From: a bacterium
GTDB lineage: Bacteria; Oederibacteriota; PGYV01
Length of the DNA stretch: 64,000 bases
Assembly: GCA_029565735.1 (NCBI GenBank)
Contig: JAKQNO010000071.1
Span: 62,001 to 126,000, forward strand
Direction of reading: 5' to 3'
Shown here: positions 8,421-16,421 of the stretch, in pieces
Position numbering within the stretch: the stretch's first letter is position 1
How the letters are laid out: the number at the start of each line of letters is the position of its first letter
Position numbers and translations under genes: made by a program
Notes under the pieces: model-generated
Told to the model about the DNA's origin: nothing
The model's input: only the letters and a program-made list of their open reading frames with translations
Databases searched by the model: none

Positions 8421-9191
8421 TTATTTTACCAGCCAGTCCGTGGGTGATGAAGGCCTTGCAGTGTCCCTTTTTTCCGCCATACCCGCAAGATATGCAAGCC
8501 TGCCCGCGCGCGCGGCAAGTTTAAACGCCTCTGCCATTCTGACAGGGTCAGGCGACGCTGAAATGGCTGTGTTTACCATAACCGCGTCAGCGCCAAGTTC
8601 CATTGCAAGGGCGGCATCCGAAGGCGACCCTATGCCCGCGTCTATGACAACGGGAATTCCCGCCTGTTCTATAATAATCTTTATCGTATCAACTGATTTC
8701 ATTCCCTTATTGGTGCCAATCGGCGATGCAAGCGGCATAACCGTTGCCGTGCCCGCGTCTTCAAGTTTTTTTGCCAGCACAGGATCCGGCCCTATATACG
8801 GCAGCACCACAAACCCTTCTTTTACAAGAATCTTTGCGGCTTTTAATGTTTCATCGCCGTCCGGCCATAAATATTTTGGGTCAGGCGTCACTTCAAGTTT
8901 TACCCAGTTTGAAAGGCCCATAGCGCGCGCCAGCATTGCCGTCCTTACGGCTTCATCCGCGTTCTGCGCGCCGGATGTGTTGGGGAGGATGAATATTTTT
9001 TTAGGGTCAAGCGCGGGCATAATATCAGCATTTGGATTTTCAAAATCAACGCGGCGCACTGCCACGGTTATAATTTCCGCTTCCGAAGCTTCAAGGCACT
9101 TTTTCATAATTTCATCGGACGGGAATTTTCCCGTGCCTATCATAAACCTGCTTTTAAATTCCCTGTCCGCTATTTTTAAAATATCATTCAT
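8421..9191 (-). CDS. thiG: Thiazole synthase
   Basis: 256 residues. Recognised by MIGTGKFPS at the N-terminus, the Schiff-base lysine region (VKLEVTPDPKYL), VLPYIGPDPVLAKKLEDAG, MPLASPIGTNKG and VIDAGIGSPSDAA, all hallmark ThiG blocks. It condenses deoxyxylulose phosphate, 2-iminoacetate and ThiS-thiocarboxylate to the thiazole phosphate. It is second in the operon, 12 bp after thiF, with a GGAG site upstream of the ATG. Confidence 0.95.
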   Translation of the reverse strand: MNDILKIADREFKSRFMIGTGKFPSDEIMKKCLEASEAEIITVAVRRVDFENPNADIMPALDPKKIFILPNTSGAQNADEAVRTAMLARAMGLSNWVKLEVTPDPKYLWPDGDETLKAAKILVKEGFVVLPYIGPDPVLAKKLEDAGTATVMPLASPIGTNKGMKSVDTIKIIIEQAGIPVVIDAGIGSPSDAALAMELGADAVMVNTAISASPDPVRMAEAFKLAARAGRLAYLAGMAEKRDTARPSSPTDWLVK

Positions 9192-9203
9192 AATGGCTCC
9201 TTT

Positions 9204-9932
9204 TTATCCGCCGCAAGCAAGGCAGCCGGATTTTTTTGAAACTTTTAGCATCCTGTATTCGGTTTTTAAGCCGTCAAAAAAAAGCATGCGCCCTGCCAGC
9301 AAATTGCCGCTGCCGGTTAAATATTTAATTGCTTCCATTGCCTGCAGCGTCCCTATATTACCGGCTGCCGCTCCCAGAATACCTTCTTCTTTGGACGTGG
9401 TTATTTCATTATCTTTTGGGACATCCGGCATAAAACACCTTAAACACGGGCCTCCCGGCACATACGTCATTACCTGGCCGCCCCAGGCAAGTGCGCCGCC
9501 GTGGCAGAAAGGTTTTTTTAATTTCACGCAGGTGTCGTTTATAAGGTACTTAACCGCAAAGTTGTCAACCGCATCAATTATAAAATCATAACAGGAAATA
9601 AGCGCCTCTGCATTTTCCTCTGTAATCATCTTCGCATGGCAGATTATATTCACATCCGGATTAAGAGCAAGCACCTTTTCCCGCGCGGATTCAGTTTTAT
9701 TTTTTCCCATATCATTACTAAAATGTATAATCTGCCTGTTAAGATTTGTTGCTTCAACTTTATCTCCGTCGGCAATTCCTATTCTTTCCAGACCTGCAGA
9801 GGCAAGGTAATACAGACAAGGAGAACCAAGCCCGCCCGCGCCGATTACAAGCACGGATGAGTACATAAGTTTATTCTGCCCTTCTTCGCCAATCTCTTTT
9901 ATCCTGATATTTCTGTCGTAGCGTAATTCCAT
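9204..9932 (-). CDS. thiF: ThiF-family adenylyltransferase (ThiS activation)
   Basis: 242 residues, E1-like fold. The nucleotide-binding GAGGLGSPCLYYLASAG, the RQIIH loop and the zinc cysteine pairs CLRC and CLAC (C-terminus) are visible. It adenylates the C-terminal glycine of ThiS. A MoeB role is the alternative, but its position as first gene of a thi operon behind a TPP riboswitch favours ThiF. There is an AGGAC site before the start. Confidence 0.9.
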   Translation of the reverse strand: MELRYDRNIRIKEIGEEGQNKLMYSSVLVIGAGGLGSPCLYYLASAGLERIGIADGDKVEATNLNRQIIHFSNDMGKNKTESAREKVLALNPDVNIICHAKMITEENAEALISCYDFIIDAVDNFAVKYLINDTCVKLKKPFCHGGALAWGGQVMTYVPGGPCLRCFMPDVPKDNEITTSKEEGILGAAAGNIGTLQAMEAIKYLTGSGNLLAGRMLFFDGLKTEYRMLKVSKKSGCLACGG

Positions 9933-9968
9933 TGATGTCCTTTTATATGTTTTTTCGCCTTGGTAGCC

Positions 9969-10038
9969 GCACCCTTCAGGGTGCGTTGTTTAGATTTTTG
10001 AAAACAACACCAAAGCGAGGCGTAACATGTTACGCCTC
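9969..10038. repeat. Two stem-loop repeats in the thi leader
   Basis: CGCACCCTTCAGGGTGCG (9969-9986), preceded by GGTAGC, is an inverted-orientation copy of the stem-loop near 47363-47385. The 22-bp perfect palindrome at 10017-10038, centred on ACATGT and followed by TACATTAAA, matches the palindrome at 7001-7018 in centre and flank but with a different arm. They lie between the riboswitch terminator and thiF. Confidence 0.65.
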
Positions 10039-10090
10039 TACATTAAAAACAAAAATAAAATCAAGATTAAAAAACGGACTTTTAAAACAA

Positions 10091-10117
10091 AAAAGCCCCT
10101 GTTTTGCAGGGGCTTTT
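10091..10117 (-). terminator. Riboswitch-linked intrinsic terminator
   Basis: AAAAGCCCCTG-TTTTG-CAGGGGCTTTT hairpin immediately downstream (minus strand) of the TPP aptamer. It is the likely expression platform that stops transcription when TPP is bound. Confidence 0.8.
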
Positions 10118-10128
10118 AAATTTTATAA

Positions 10129-10207
10129 GCTCCCTGCGGCGGCATTACCCGCGTCAGGTTCATAGGGTATAATCTCAGACTGTTTTGTATTACCAGCCAC
10201 CCCTGCC
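10129..10207 (-). ncRNA. TPP riboswitch (THI element)
   Basis: Minus-strand RNA shows the conserved aptamer parts: GGGGTGGC at the 5' side, CTGAGA, ACCCTATGAACCTGA (usual ACCCTTTGAACCTGA), GGGTAATGCC, and CGCAGGGAG at the 3' side. It precedes thiF by about 200 bp and is followed by an intrinsic terminator. It therefore controls thiFGHS, and possibly thiE, by thiamine pyrophosphate. Confidence 0.93.
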
Positions 10208-10255
10208 TTAATTCTATATTCTCTGTTAAATCTGTTTTAAGAACTAAAATTAATT

Positions 10256-10315
10256 AGGAGCAGGCACTTAGGGGGTTTGGGAGGGGGGTATTTAGGGAAA
10301 AGCGCCTGCCCCTAA
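10256..10315 (-). repeat. C-rich hairpin element, copy 2
   Basis: Arms GGAGCAGGC (10257-10265) and GCCTGCCCC (10304-10312). The plus-strand loop is very G-rich (runs of 5, 3, 6 and 3 G), so the RNA made from the thi promoter would carry CCCCCCUCCCAAACCCCC. It resembles the element at 1119-1173. It sits at the 5' end of the thi transcript, before the riboswitch. Confidence 0.5.
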
Positions 10316-10319
10316 AATT

Positions 10320-10347
10320 ATTATACTACTTTACTTCTCTTTTGCAA
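10320..10347 (-). promoter_or_regulatory. Promoter of the thi operon
   Basis: TTGCAA (10342-10347), 16-nt spacer, TATAAT (10320-10325) on the minus strand, just beyond the stop of the HD-GYP gene. Transcription would begin at about 10312, at the C-rich hairpin. Confidence 0.55.
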
Positions 10348-10355
10348 TAACGAAT

Positions 10356-11648
10356 TTATTTTACCGAATCAGGATTTGGCGCCTGCTCTTCCTGTTCCTT
10401 ATCTTCCGTGTATTTGTCCCTTATGGCCGCTATTACATCATACACGCCCATAAAGGCATCCACCACTTCCGGATCAAAATGCCTGCCGGCATTATCCTTG
10501 ATATATTCCACAACGCGCGATTCATCCCACGGCTCTTTGTAAATCCTTTTGGAAACCAGAGCGTCGTAAACGTCAGCCACGGCCACTATCCTTCCGGTGA
10601 CGGGTATTTCAAGGTCTGTTTTGCCGGGCGCCGAGTCAAGTTTTTTAAGGTTCATTACGTCAGTGATTCTGCCGGGGTACCCTGTGCCGTCCCACTTTTC
10701 ATGGTGCGCAAGAGCTATTTCCGCGGCCATCGCGTCAATTTCCGAATCCTTTGATTCAAATAAACGATAACCGAATATGGTATGCATTTTCATCGTTGAA
10801 AACTCATCAGGTTCAAGCTTGGCCGGTTTTTTTAAAATGCTGTCCGGTATCGCGATTTTTCCCGCGTCGTGCAGCATTGCGGCTATCCTTAATTTGTCCT
10901 TAAAGCGCCTTATCAGTTCCGGCGGAAATCCCCTGTCCTTTGCCCACTGATGGTAGATTTCAACCGAATACGCCCCCATCCTGTTTACATGGCCGCCTGT
11001 TTCCTTTGGGTCGCGGAATTCAACCATCCTTAACATCCTTAAAACCATCTGCCTTGTGGTTATAGCTTTTTCAATTGCAATTGCCGCGTCATTGGCAAAA
11101 TAGGAAACGTATATTTCGTCTTTTTCGGAAAAAGGCACAACTTTGCCTTTTTCATCCCTTGCGTTTATAATCTGCATAACGCCTATGACCCTGTTCCTTG
11201 CGGTTTTAAGGGGCATATTAAGGACAGACTTTGTCCTGTACCCGGAAGAATTGTCAAAATCCCTGTTAAAAATGAATTTTTCTTTGGGGTTTATTTTATA
11301 GGCATCATCAACAACTATCAGTTTGCCGGTAAAAGCCGCGCACCCCGCCATTGAAGTTTCATTTATCGGGATTTCGTGGTTAAGGTACTTGTACCTGTTT
11401 GAAATGCTTTTCCCGAAAAGGATATCGTTTTGGGTGTAACTGATGCGCAGATTATTGCCTTCCGTAAGAAAAATGGTGCCGGCTTCCGCGTTTGTGAATT
11501 TTCTTACTTCAAACAGGATTTTATCAAGAAGTATGTCAATGTCGCTTATATTGTGAATGTCTTCTGTTATCTTCAGTATTTTCTGAAGGATATCTTTATC
11601 TGTTTTTTCGCTGATTCCGCGCGGTTCTTTTTTCTTTTTTGCGGCCAT
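10356..11648 (-). CDS. GAF and HD-GYP domain protein, probable cyclic-di-GMP phosphodiesterase
   Basis: 430 residues from the ATG at 11648. A further in-frame ATG at 11699 overlaps the promoter -10 hexamer and is therefore unlikely. A GAF domain covers about residues 25-195. The HD-GYP domain follows, with HD at 260-261 (MLHDAGKIAIP) and HHEKWDGTGYPG at 315-326; metal-binding and GYP residues are all present. It would hydrolyse cyclic-di-GMP under control of a ligand or redox signal bound by GAF. No transmembrane segment; cytoplasmic. Confidence 0.88.
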   Translation of the reverse strand: MAAKKKKEPRGISEKTDKDILQKILKITEDIHNISDIDILLDKILFEVRKFTNAEAGTIFLTEGNNLRISYTQNDILFGKSISNRYKYLNHEIPINETSMAGCAAFTGKLIVVDDAYKINPKEKFIFNRDFDNSSGYRTKSVLNMPLKTARNRVIGVMQIINARDEKGKVVPFSEKDEIYVSYFANDAAIAIEKAITTRQMVLRMLRMVEFRDPKETGGHVNRMGAYSVEIYHQWAKDRGFPPELIRRFKDKLRIAAMLHDAGKIAIPDSILKKPAKLEPDEFSTMKMHTIFGYRLFESKDSEIDAMAAEIALAHHEKWDGTGYPGRITDVMNLKKLDSAPGKTDLEIPVTGRIVAVADVYDALVSKRIYKEPWDESRVVEYIKDNAGRHFDPEVVDAFMGVYDVIAAIRDKYTEDKEQEEQAPNPDSVK

Positions 11649-11685
11649 TCCCTCACCTGTGTAATCAGGATTTTGAAGCAGACTA

Positions 11686-11715
11686 ATTATACCATACAAA
11701 ATTGCCGGTTAACAA
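11686..11715 (-). promoter_or_regulatory. Promoter of the HD-GYP gene
   Basis: TTGTTA (11710-11715), 18-nt spacer, TATAAT (11686-11691, preceded by TGG) on the minus strand. It leaves a ~30-nt leader to the ATG at 11648 with AGGTGAGGG as ribosome-binding site. Confidence 0.55.
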
Positions 11716-11720
11716 ACAGG

Positions 11721-12767
11721 TTATCCGGCTTTTTCACCGCTTATAAACCCGCTTGCCGCCACGCATCCGCCCCTGTAAATCACCGCCAGCTGCCCCGGAG
11801 TCACCGCAAACTGGGGTTTTGAAAAGACAATCAAAGCGTTATTACCGGATATTTTTACAGTCGCAGGCGCAGCTTTGTGCAGGTAGCGTATTTTGACCGC
11901 GGCCTTAAATTCACTGCCCGTGCCGTATAAAACATTTAAATCCTTCACGCTAAATTCACGGCTGAAAGTTTCTTCTTTTTCCCCCAAAAACACCTTTTTT
12001 TCATCCGCGTCAATTTTAACAACATATACGGGCTTACCCGCGCTGTAATTAAGCCCTTTGCGCTGGCCTATTGTGTAGTTAAAGTACGGAGTATCAAGCG
12101 TTTTTATTTTTTTCCCGTTCAGGTACAGCCCGCCAGGTTCGCCGGAGTATCCGCGCTGCCTTTTTATGAAATCAAAGGGAGTTTCATTGCCGCTTAAAAA
12201 ACACACTTCCTGGCTTTCAGGTTTTTCCCTTAACAGCCCCTGTTTTTTTATTATTTCCTTTATCTCTTTTTTTTCCATGTTTCCAAGGGGAAAGATTATG
12301 TTTTTAAGTTCTTCTTTTTTAAGGCGCGCCAGAAAATATTCCTGCGTCTTGGTTTTATCTTTGCCCGCTTTTAACACAAACTGCCCGGATTTTTTAGCTG
12401 TTCTTGCGTAATGGCCGGTTGCCACTTTATCATATGAGAGTTCTTTCATTTTTTTAATAAGCGCCGCGAATTTTATCTCTTCGTTGCACAGCACGCACGG
12501 ATTCGGGGTTTCTCCCGAAAAATAGGAATCAATAAATGGTTCCACCACTTTTTCCCGGAACTCTGTTTTTAAATTAAGCGTGTAATGCCTTATCCCCAGT
12601 TTAGCGCACGCGGCTTTTGCGTCCATGATGTCTTCAATATTGCAGCAGCGCGACGCTTCATCCCATAACGACAGGGTAATACCGGTAAGCTCATGGCCTT
12701 TTTGTTTTAACAGCCAGGCGGCTGCCGTGGAATCGGCCCCGCCGCTCATCCCGATTATTATCTTCAA
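11721..12767 (-). CDS. mnmA: tRNA-specific 2-thiouridylase
   Basis: 348 residues. The PP-loop GMSGGADS (6-13) binds ATP; C91 in NPCVLC and C189 in SQEVCFL are the two catalytic cysteines; the DTPYFNYTIGQRKGL block is also typical. It thiolates uridine 34 of tRNA(Lys/Glu/Gln) using sulfur from a cysteine desulfurase. It is last in the rrf2-iscS-nadA-iscU-mnmA run, three bases after iscU, so the sulfur donor is encoded in the same operon. Confidence 0.94.
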   Translation of the reverse strand: MKIIIGMSGGADSTAAAWLLKQKGHELTGITLSLWDEASRCCNIEDIMDAKAACAKLGIRHYTLNLKTEFREKVVEPFIDSYFSGETPNPCVLCNEEIKFAALIKKMKELSYDKVATGHYARTAKKSGQFVLKAGKDKTKTQEYFLARLKKEELKNIIFPLGNMEKKEIKEIIKKQGLLREKPESQEVCFLSGNETPFDFIKRQRGYSGEPGGLYLNGKKIKTLDTPYFNYTIGQRKGLNYSAGKPVYVVKIDADEKKVFLGEKEETFSREFSVKDLNVLYGTGSEFKAAVKIRYLHKAAPATVKISGNNALIVFSKPQFAVTPGQLAVIYRGGCVAASGFISGEKAG

Positions 12768-12770
12768 TTT

Positions 12771-13208
12771 TTACTCTTCTTCGCCTTCGTGGCCGTGGTC
12801 ATGGCCGTCATCTTCTTTTTCCGGAAGGGGCGGCAGCCCCTGCTTTTTTCTGTTGTAATCCTCTATCGCCCTTTTAATGCCGTCTTCGGCAAGGACAGAG
12901 CAGTGAAGTTTTTCCGGCGGCAGACCGTCTAACATTTCAACTATGCTTTTGTTGGTGACTTCAAGGGCTTTTTCAACGGTCATACCTTTGATTAAATCCG
13001 TTGCCTGCGAGGAAGTGGCTATCGCGGCGACGCAGCCGAAGGTTTCAAACTTGCAGTCTGTTATTATGCCGTTATCCACCTTTATGTAAATCCACATAAC
13101 GTCGCCGCACTTGGCGTTTCCCACTTTTCCTATGCCGTCGGCGTTTTCAATCCTGCCCATGTTCTTTAAATTTTTAAAACGTTCCATTACTTTTTCGGAG
13201 TATTTCAT
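12771..13208 (-). CDS. iscU: IscU/NifU-type Fe-S scaffold with His-rich tail
   Basis: 145 residues. The three cluster-binding cysteines are C34 (GNAKCGD, with the conserved Asp36), C59 (FGCVAAIATSS) and C103 (LHCSVLAEDG). After the normal end of the fold there is a short acidic His-rich tail, HDHGHEGEEE, possibly metal-binding. It assembles Fe-S clusters with the desulfurase encoded two genes upstream. Confidence 0.92.
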   Translation of the reverse strand: MKYSEKVMERFKNLKNMGRIENADGIGKVGNAKCGDVMWIYIKVDNGIITDCKFETFGCVAAIATSSQATDLIKGMTVEKALEVTNKSIVEMLDGLPPEKLHCSVLAEDGIKRAIEDYNRKKQGLPPLPEKEDDGHDHGHEGEEE

Positions 13209-13226
13209 GGCTCACCTCTTTTGTTG

Positions 13227-14135
13227 TTACATTGCGACCATTTTTTCTATAGGGCGTATCGCGTTTTTTATAGTATCCTTATCAAGGATAATTTCCGTCT
13301 TTTCCTGTTCCAGACACGCAAGCAGGTCGGAAAGCCTGGTTTTTTTCATATTTACGCATATCTTAGCGCTGCCGACAGAGAAAAATTCAGCGTCAGGCCT
13401 TTCTTTTTTGAGCCTGTGGATATGCCCTTCTTCAGTCCCTATTATGAACTGCTTGTCCGGGCTTTCCCTTACAAACTTTATCATTCCCGCCGTTGAGGCC
13501 ACCACATCCGCCGCGTCCACCACTTCGGGTTCGCATTCAGGATGAACGATTACTTTTGTGCCCGGATGCGCCTCGCGCGACTTTATGACGTCTTCTTTTG
13601 TAAACTGGCGGTGCACAATGCACCCGCCCTGATGGATTATAAGTTCTTTTTCCGGCACGCTTTTCTGCACCCAGTAGCCCAGGTTTTTATCGGGAAGAAA
13701 AACCACCTGTTTCTGCGGAAGTTTTCTTACAATATCAACCGCGTTCGCGGATGTCACGCAGACGTCAAGAAGCACTTTTACTTCCGCGTTTGTGTTGACA
13801 TACCCTGCAAATGCCGCGTTTGGATATTTTTTTCGGTATTCCTTTACCTCTTCCACGGTTATGCAGTCCGCAAGCGGGCATCCCGCGTCTATCCTTGGAA
13901 TAAGCACCTTTTTATCCGGCGACAATATTTTTGCCGTCTCTGCCATAAACTTTACCCCGCAGAACACTATTAATTTTTCCGGCGCGGCGGCTGTCTTGCG
14001 CGCCAGTTCCAGCGAATCGCCGGTAAAATCCGCCACATCCTGAATTTCCGGTATCTGATAGTTATGCGCGACAATAAGCGCGCCTTTTTTCGCCTTTAAT
14101 TCCTTAATCTTCGCAATCATTTCATTTTTTTCCAT
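13227..14135 (-). CDS. nadA: Quinolinate synthase A
   Basis: 302 residues. Three conserved [4Fe-4S] ligands are visible: C86 (AGCPLADC), C172 (HQGGCIVHR) and C260 (SAKICVNMK). Also HNYQIPEIQDVADFTGDS and VHPECEPEV. It condenses iminoaspartate and dihydroxyacetone phosphate to quinolinate for NAD. It lies between iscS and iscU inside the Fe-S operon, which would tie its synthesis to the supply of its cluster. No nadB or nadC is in the window. Confidence 0.94.
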   Translation of the reverse strand: MEKNEMIAKIKELKAKKGALIVAHNYQIPEIQDVADFTGDSLELARKTAAAPEKLIVFCGVKFMAETAKILSPDKKVLIPRIDAGCPLADCITVEEVKEYRKKYPNAAFAGYVNTNAEVKVLLDVCVTSANAVDIVRKLPQKQVVFLPDKNLGYWVQKSVPEKELIIHQGGCIVHRQFTKEDVIKSREAHPGTKVIVHPECEPEVVDAADVVASTAGMIKFVRESPDKQFIIGTEEGHIHRLKKERPDAEFFSVGSAKICVNMKKTRLSDLLACLEQEKTEIILDKDTIKNAIRPIEKMVAM

Positions 14136-14168
14136 TTTTTAGTTCTCCCTTTCAATATTTATATATTT

Positions 14169-15350
14169 TTATGCCGTAACCCTGTTTTTCCAGAAAGGCG
14201 ACATATTTCTTAATTTTTCAACCGCCGGAGGAAGCGCCTTTAGGACCGCGTCTATATCTTCCTGAGTTGTATATTTGCTTAAGCTGAACCTTATGCTTCC
14301 GTGGGCGGTGCCGTGGTCAAGCCCCATTGCCAGAAGCACGTGCGAAGGGTCAAGGGAACCCGATGTGCACGCTGAACCCGATGACGCGCATATGCCTTCA
14401 AAGTCCATCTGAATAAGCATGCCTTCGCCTTCTATGAATTTTACGCTTACATTAAGCGTGTTTTCTGTCCTGTTTTCCGGATGGCCGTTTAAAATGACTT
14501 CCGGTATTTTTTCAAATATGCCTGCCTGCAGTTTATCGCGCAGCATTTTTACTTTTTCATGAGCTTTTGGATTTTTAAAACTGTCCATGGCAACAGAACA
14601 CGCTTTGGCAAGGCCCACAATGCCCGGGACGTTTTCAGTGCCCGGCCTTTTTCTGTTTTCATGGTGGCCCCCCTGCATTATTGCGGACACTTTTACGCCT
14701 TTTCTGATATAAAGCGCGCCCACTCCCTTGGGCCCGTAAAACTTATGAGCCGATATTGATACCAGGTCGGCGTTCATGGCTTTTACGTCTATCGGATATT
14801 TACCAGCCGCCTGAACCGCGTCGGTGTGAAAAATAATTTTTTGTTCCCTTGCAATTGCGCCGATTTCGGCCACAGGCTGAATTGACCCTGTTTCGTTATT
14901 CGCCGCCATTATGGATATTAAAACCGTATCAGGCCTTATTGCCTTTTTGACGTCATCCGGATTCACAACGCCGTATTTATCCACGGGAAGGTATGTTACT
15001 TCATAACCCTCTTTTTCAAGCGCCTTACATACATTTAATACCGCGTGATGTTCAATGGCGCTTGTTATTATATGCTTACCTTTTGCCGCATTGGCAAGCG
15101 CGGCTCCGCGTATGGCAATGTTGTCGGATTCCGTACCGCCGGAGGTGAATATAATTTCCCTTGGGTCATCAGCGTTAAAAAATTTTGCGGTGACAGCACG
15201 CGCGTCTTCCACCGCTTTTCTTGCGTCCTGGCCAAAGGAATAAACGCCTGACGCATTGGCGTAATTGTCAGTCATGTAAGGCATCATTGCCTTTAAAACT
15301 TCATCGTCCATCCTTGTGGTGGCGTTATTGTCCAGATAATGTATCTTCAT
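14169..15350 (-). CDS. iscS: Cysteine desulfurase (IscS/NifS)
   Basis: 393 residues. YLDNNATTRMDDEV at the start, the PLP lysine K203 in SISAHKFYGPKG and the catalytic C328 in SSGSACTSG, in a long flexible loop typical of group I (IscS/NifS). It delivers sulfur to IscU and MnmA, both in the same operon. A GGAG site precedes the ATG. It lies 16 bp after the Rrf2 regulator gene. Confidence 0.95.
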   Translation of the reverse strand: MKIHYLDNNATTRMDDEVLKAMMPYMTDNYANASGVYSFGQDARKAVEDARAVTAKFFNADDPREIIFTSGGTESDNIAIRGAALANAAKGKHIITSAIEHHAVLNVCKALEKEGYEVTYLPVDKYGVVNPDDVKKAIRPDTVLISIMAANNETGSIQPVAEIGAIAREQKIIFHTDAVQAAGKYPIDVKAMNADLVSISAHKFYGPKGVGALYIRKGVKVSAIMQGGHHENRKRPGTENVPGIVGLAKACSVAMDSFKNPKAHEKVKMLRDKLQAGIFEKIPEVILNGHPENRTENTLNVSVKFIEGEGMLIQMDFEGICASSGSACTSGSLDPSHVLLAMGLDHGTAHGSIRFSLSKYTTQEDIDAVLKALPPAVEKLRNMSPFWKNRVTA

Positions 15351-15366
15351 ATCAATGTCTCCTTCT

Positions 15367-15792
15367 TTATTTCTGCGGCGTGTGATTTTCCGCCACTTCA
15401 GAAAGTTTAGTCTGTTTTAAATAACCGCTTATCACCTTATCCAGCCCCACCCAAACCTTTCTTATTCCGCACTTTTGGGCGTTGCCGCACATCTTTACAT
15501 TCATTACGCACTTGGAGGGCGAGACGCCTTTTTCAACCGCTTCCAGCACGTCATAAACCGAAATGTCTTTTGGCGGCTTTGCAAGCATAAAGCCGCCTTT
15601 TTCACCCTTGATACTTTTAATTATGGAAGCTTTACGTAATGTTACAAATATGTTTTCAAGGTACCTGTTGGATATATTTTCCCTCTCGGAAATATGTTTA
15701 ATGGATACAGGTTTATTGTCGTTTTTTAAAAAAGACTCTGCCAGGTGCGTCAAAGCCCTTAAAGCGTACCTGCCCTTTGTTGATACATTCAT
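15367..15792 (-). CDS. Rrf2-family transcriptional regulator (IscR-like)
   Basis: 141 residues. The N-terminal winged helix begins MNVSTKGRYALRALTHLA and contains the wing GEKGGFMLAKPPKDISVYDV. Three cysteines (C95, C102, C108; spacing C-x6-C-x5-C) are placed where Fe-S-sensing Rrf2 members such as IscR bind their cluster. It is first in an Fe-S biogenesis operon, so it most likely senses Fe-S status and autoregulates through the palindrome in its promoter. Confidence 0.88.
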   Translation of the reverse strand: MNVSTKGRYALRALTHLAESFLKNDNKPVSIKHISERENISNRYLENIFVTLRKASIIKSIKGEKGGFMLAKPPKDISVYDVLEAVEKGVSPSKCVMNVKMCGNAQKCGIRKVWVGLDKVISGYLKQTKLSEVAENHTPQK

Positions 15793-15805
15793 TTGCGCCT
15801 CCTAA

Positions 15806-15855
15806 ATTATCACCATTCTTGTGATAATTATATATTTCTTTGACATCAATGTCAA
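15806..15855 (-). promoter_or_regulatory. Consensus promoter and operator of the rrf2-iscS-nadA-iscU-mnmA operon
   Basis: Minus strand: TTGACA (15850-15855), exactly 17 nt, TATAAT (15827-15832). Overlapping the -10 is a perfect palindrome ATTATCAC-N7-GTGATAAT (15806-15828). An imperfect second site, ATTATCAC-N7-GTGTGG, begins at 15886. Binding here would block transcription start, as expected for autorepression by the Rrf2 protein. Confidence 0.75.
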
Positions 15856-15932
15856 GGTTATTTTTAATCCCGGCATGAAGTTTATATTATCACCAAAATG
15901 GTGTGGAAACAAGGGGAAAGAAAAGAAGAGCC

Positions 15933-15973
15933 GAGGGACGGAGGGTCAGATGGTCGGAGGGTCGGAAGTAAAA
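15933..15973 (+). repeat. Purine-rich GGGACGGA/GGTCGGA repeat
   Basis: Tandem variants of GAGGGACGGAGGGTCAGATG. The same low-complexity family flanks both MITE-like copies (here, 16235-16267, 27087-27124, 27447-27482) and appears near 16712, 16826, 52486, 52704 and 52821. Confidence 0.6.
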
Positions 15974-16020
15974 ACCAAAAAACAAACATCAAAATTCAAG
16001 ATTCAAAAATTATATGAAAA

Positions 16021-16232
16021 CCTACAGGGGTTGGGTGTGTTTTTTTCAGTGCGTGCCGCGCTAACATAGTGTGTCCGCGGCAGGAGCGGTTTAATGCCGC
16101 GGCGGCATATTCGTATGTGACGCGCGTTCCCGACTGCCAATGAATTAACATGCTGTTGAATTCAAGTTTGTTTGGATGCAAGATTACCGATTTGCGGTAC
16201 GTACTGAAAAAATATACCCAAACCCTGTAAGG
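16021..16232. mobile_element. MITE-like element, copy A (212 bp)
   Basis: The left end CCTACAGGGGTTGGGTGTGT... and the right end, read on the opposite strand as CCTTACAGGGTTTGGGTATA..., form ~39-bp imperfect terminal inverted repeats that both end in ...CCGC. A second copy with the same ends and internal sequence is at 27168-27446. No transposase is encoded and a spurious frame across it has no recognisable product. A non-autonomous transposon is the simplest reading. Confidence 0.6.
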
Positions 16233-16286
16233 CTGATGGTCAGATGGTCGGAGGGTTGGAAGTAAAAGCAAACATCAAATAAACGT

Positions 16287-16313
16287 CCGCGGGCTAAAGA
16301 CCCGCGTCTACCA
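16287..16313 (+). repeat. Stem-loop repeat CGCGGGCTAAAGACCCGCG
   Basis: One of at least six copies (7049, 16287, 27501, 47459, 52560 inverted, 52745) ending in GTCTACCA. It forms a 6-bp GC stem with a CTAAAGA loop. Confidence 0.7.
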
Positions 16314-16421
16314 ATACGAAAGAAACGAAAAAAATATGTACTTTCACTACAAAACCTTAAAATAAGTATTTACATTTCACCTGCGCGAATATAGAATCAT
16401 AAAAAAACAGGAGGTAATAAT

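Noticed and set aside
15996..16271. 91-codon minus-strand frame over MITE copy A
   Set aside because: The frame is made of repeat sequence and is not conserved in copy B.
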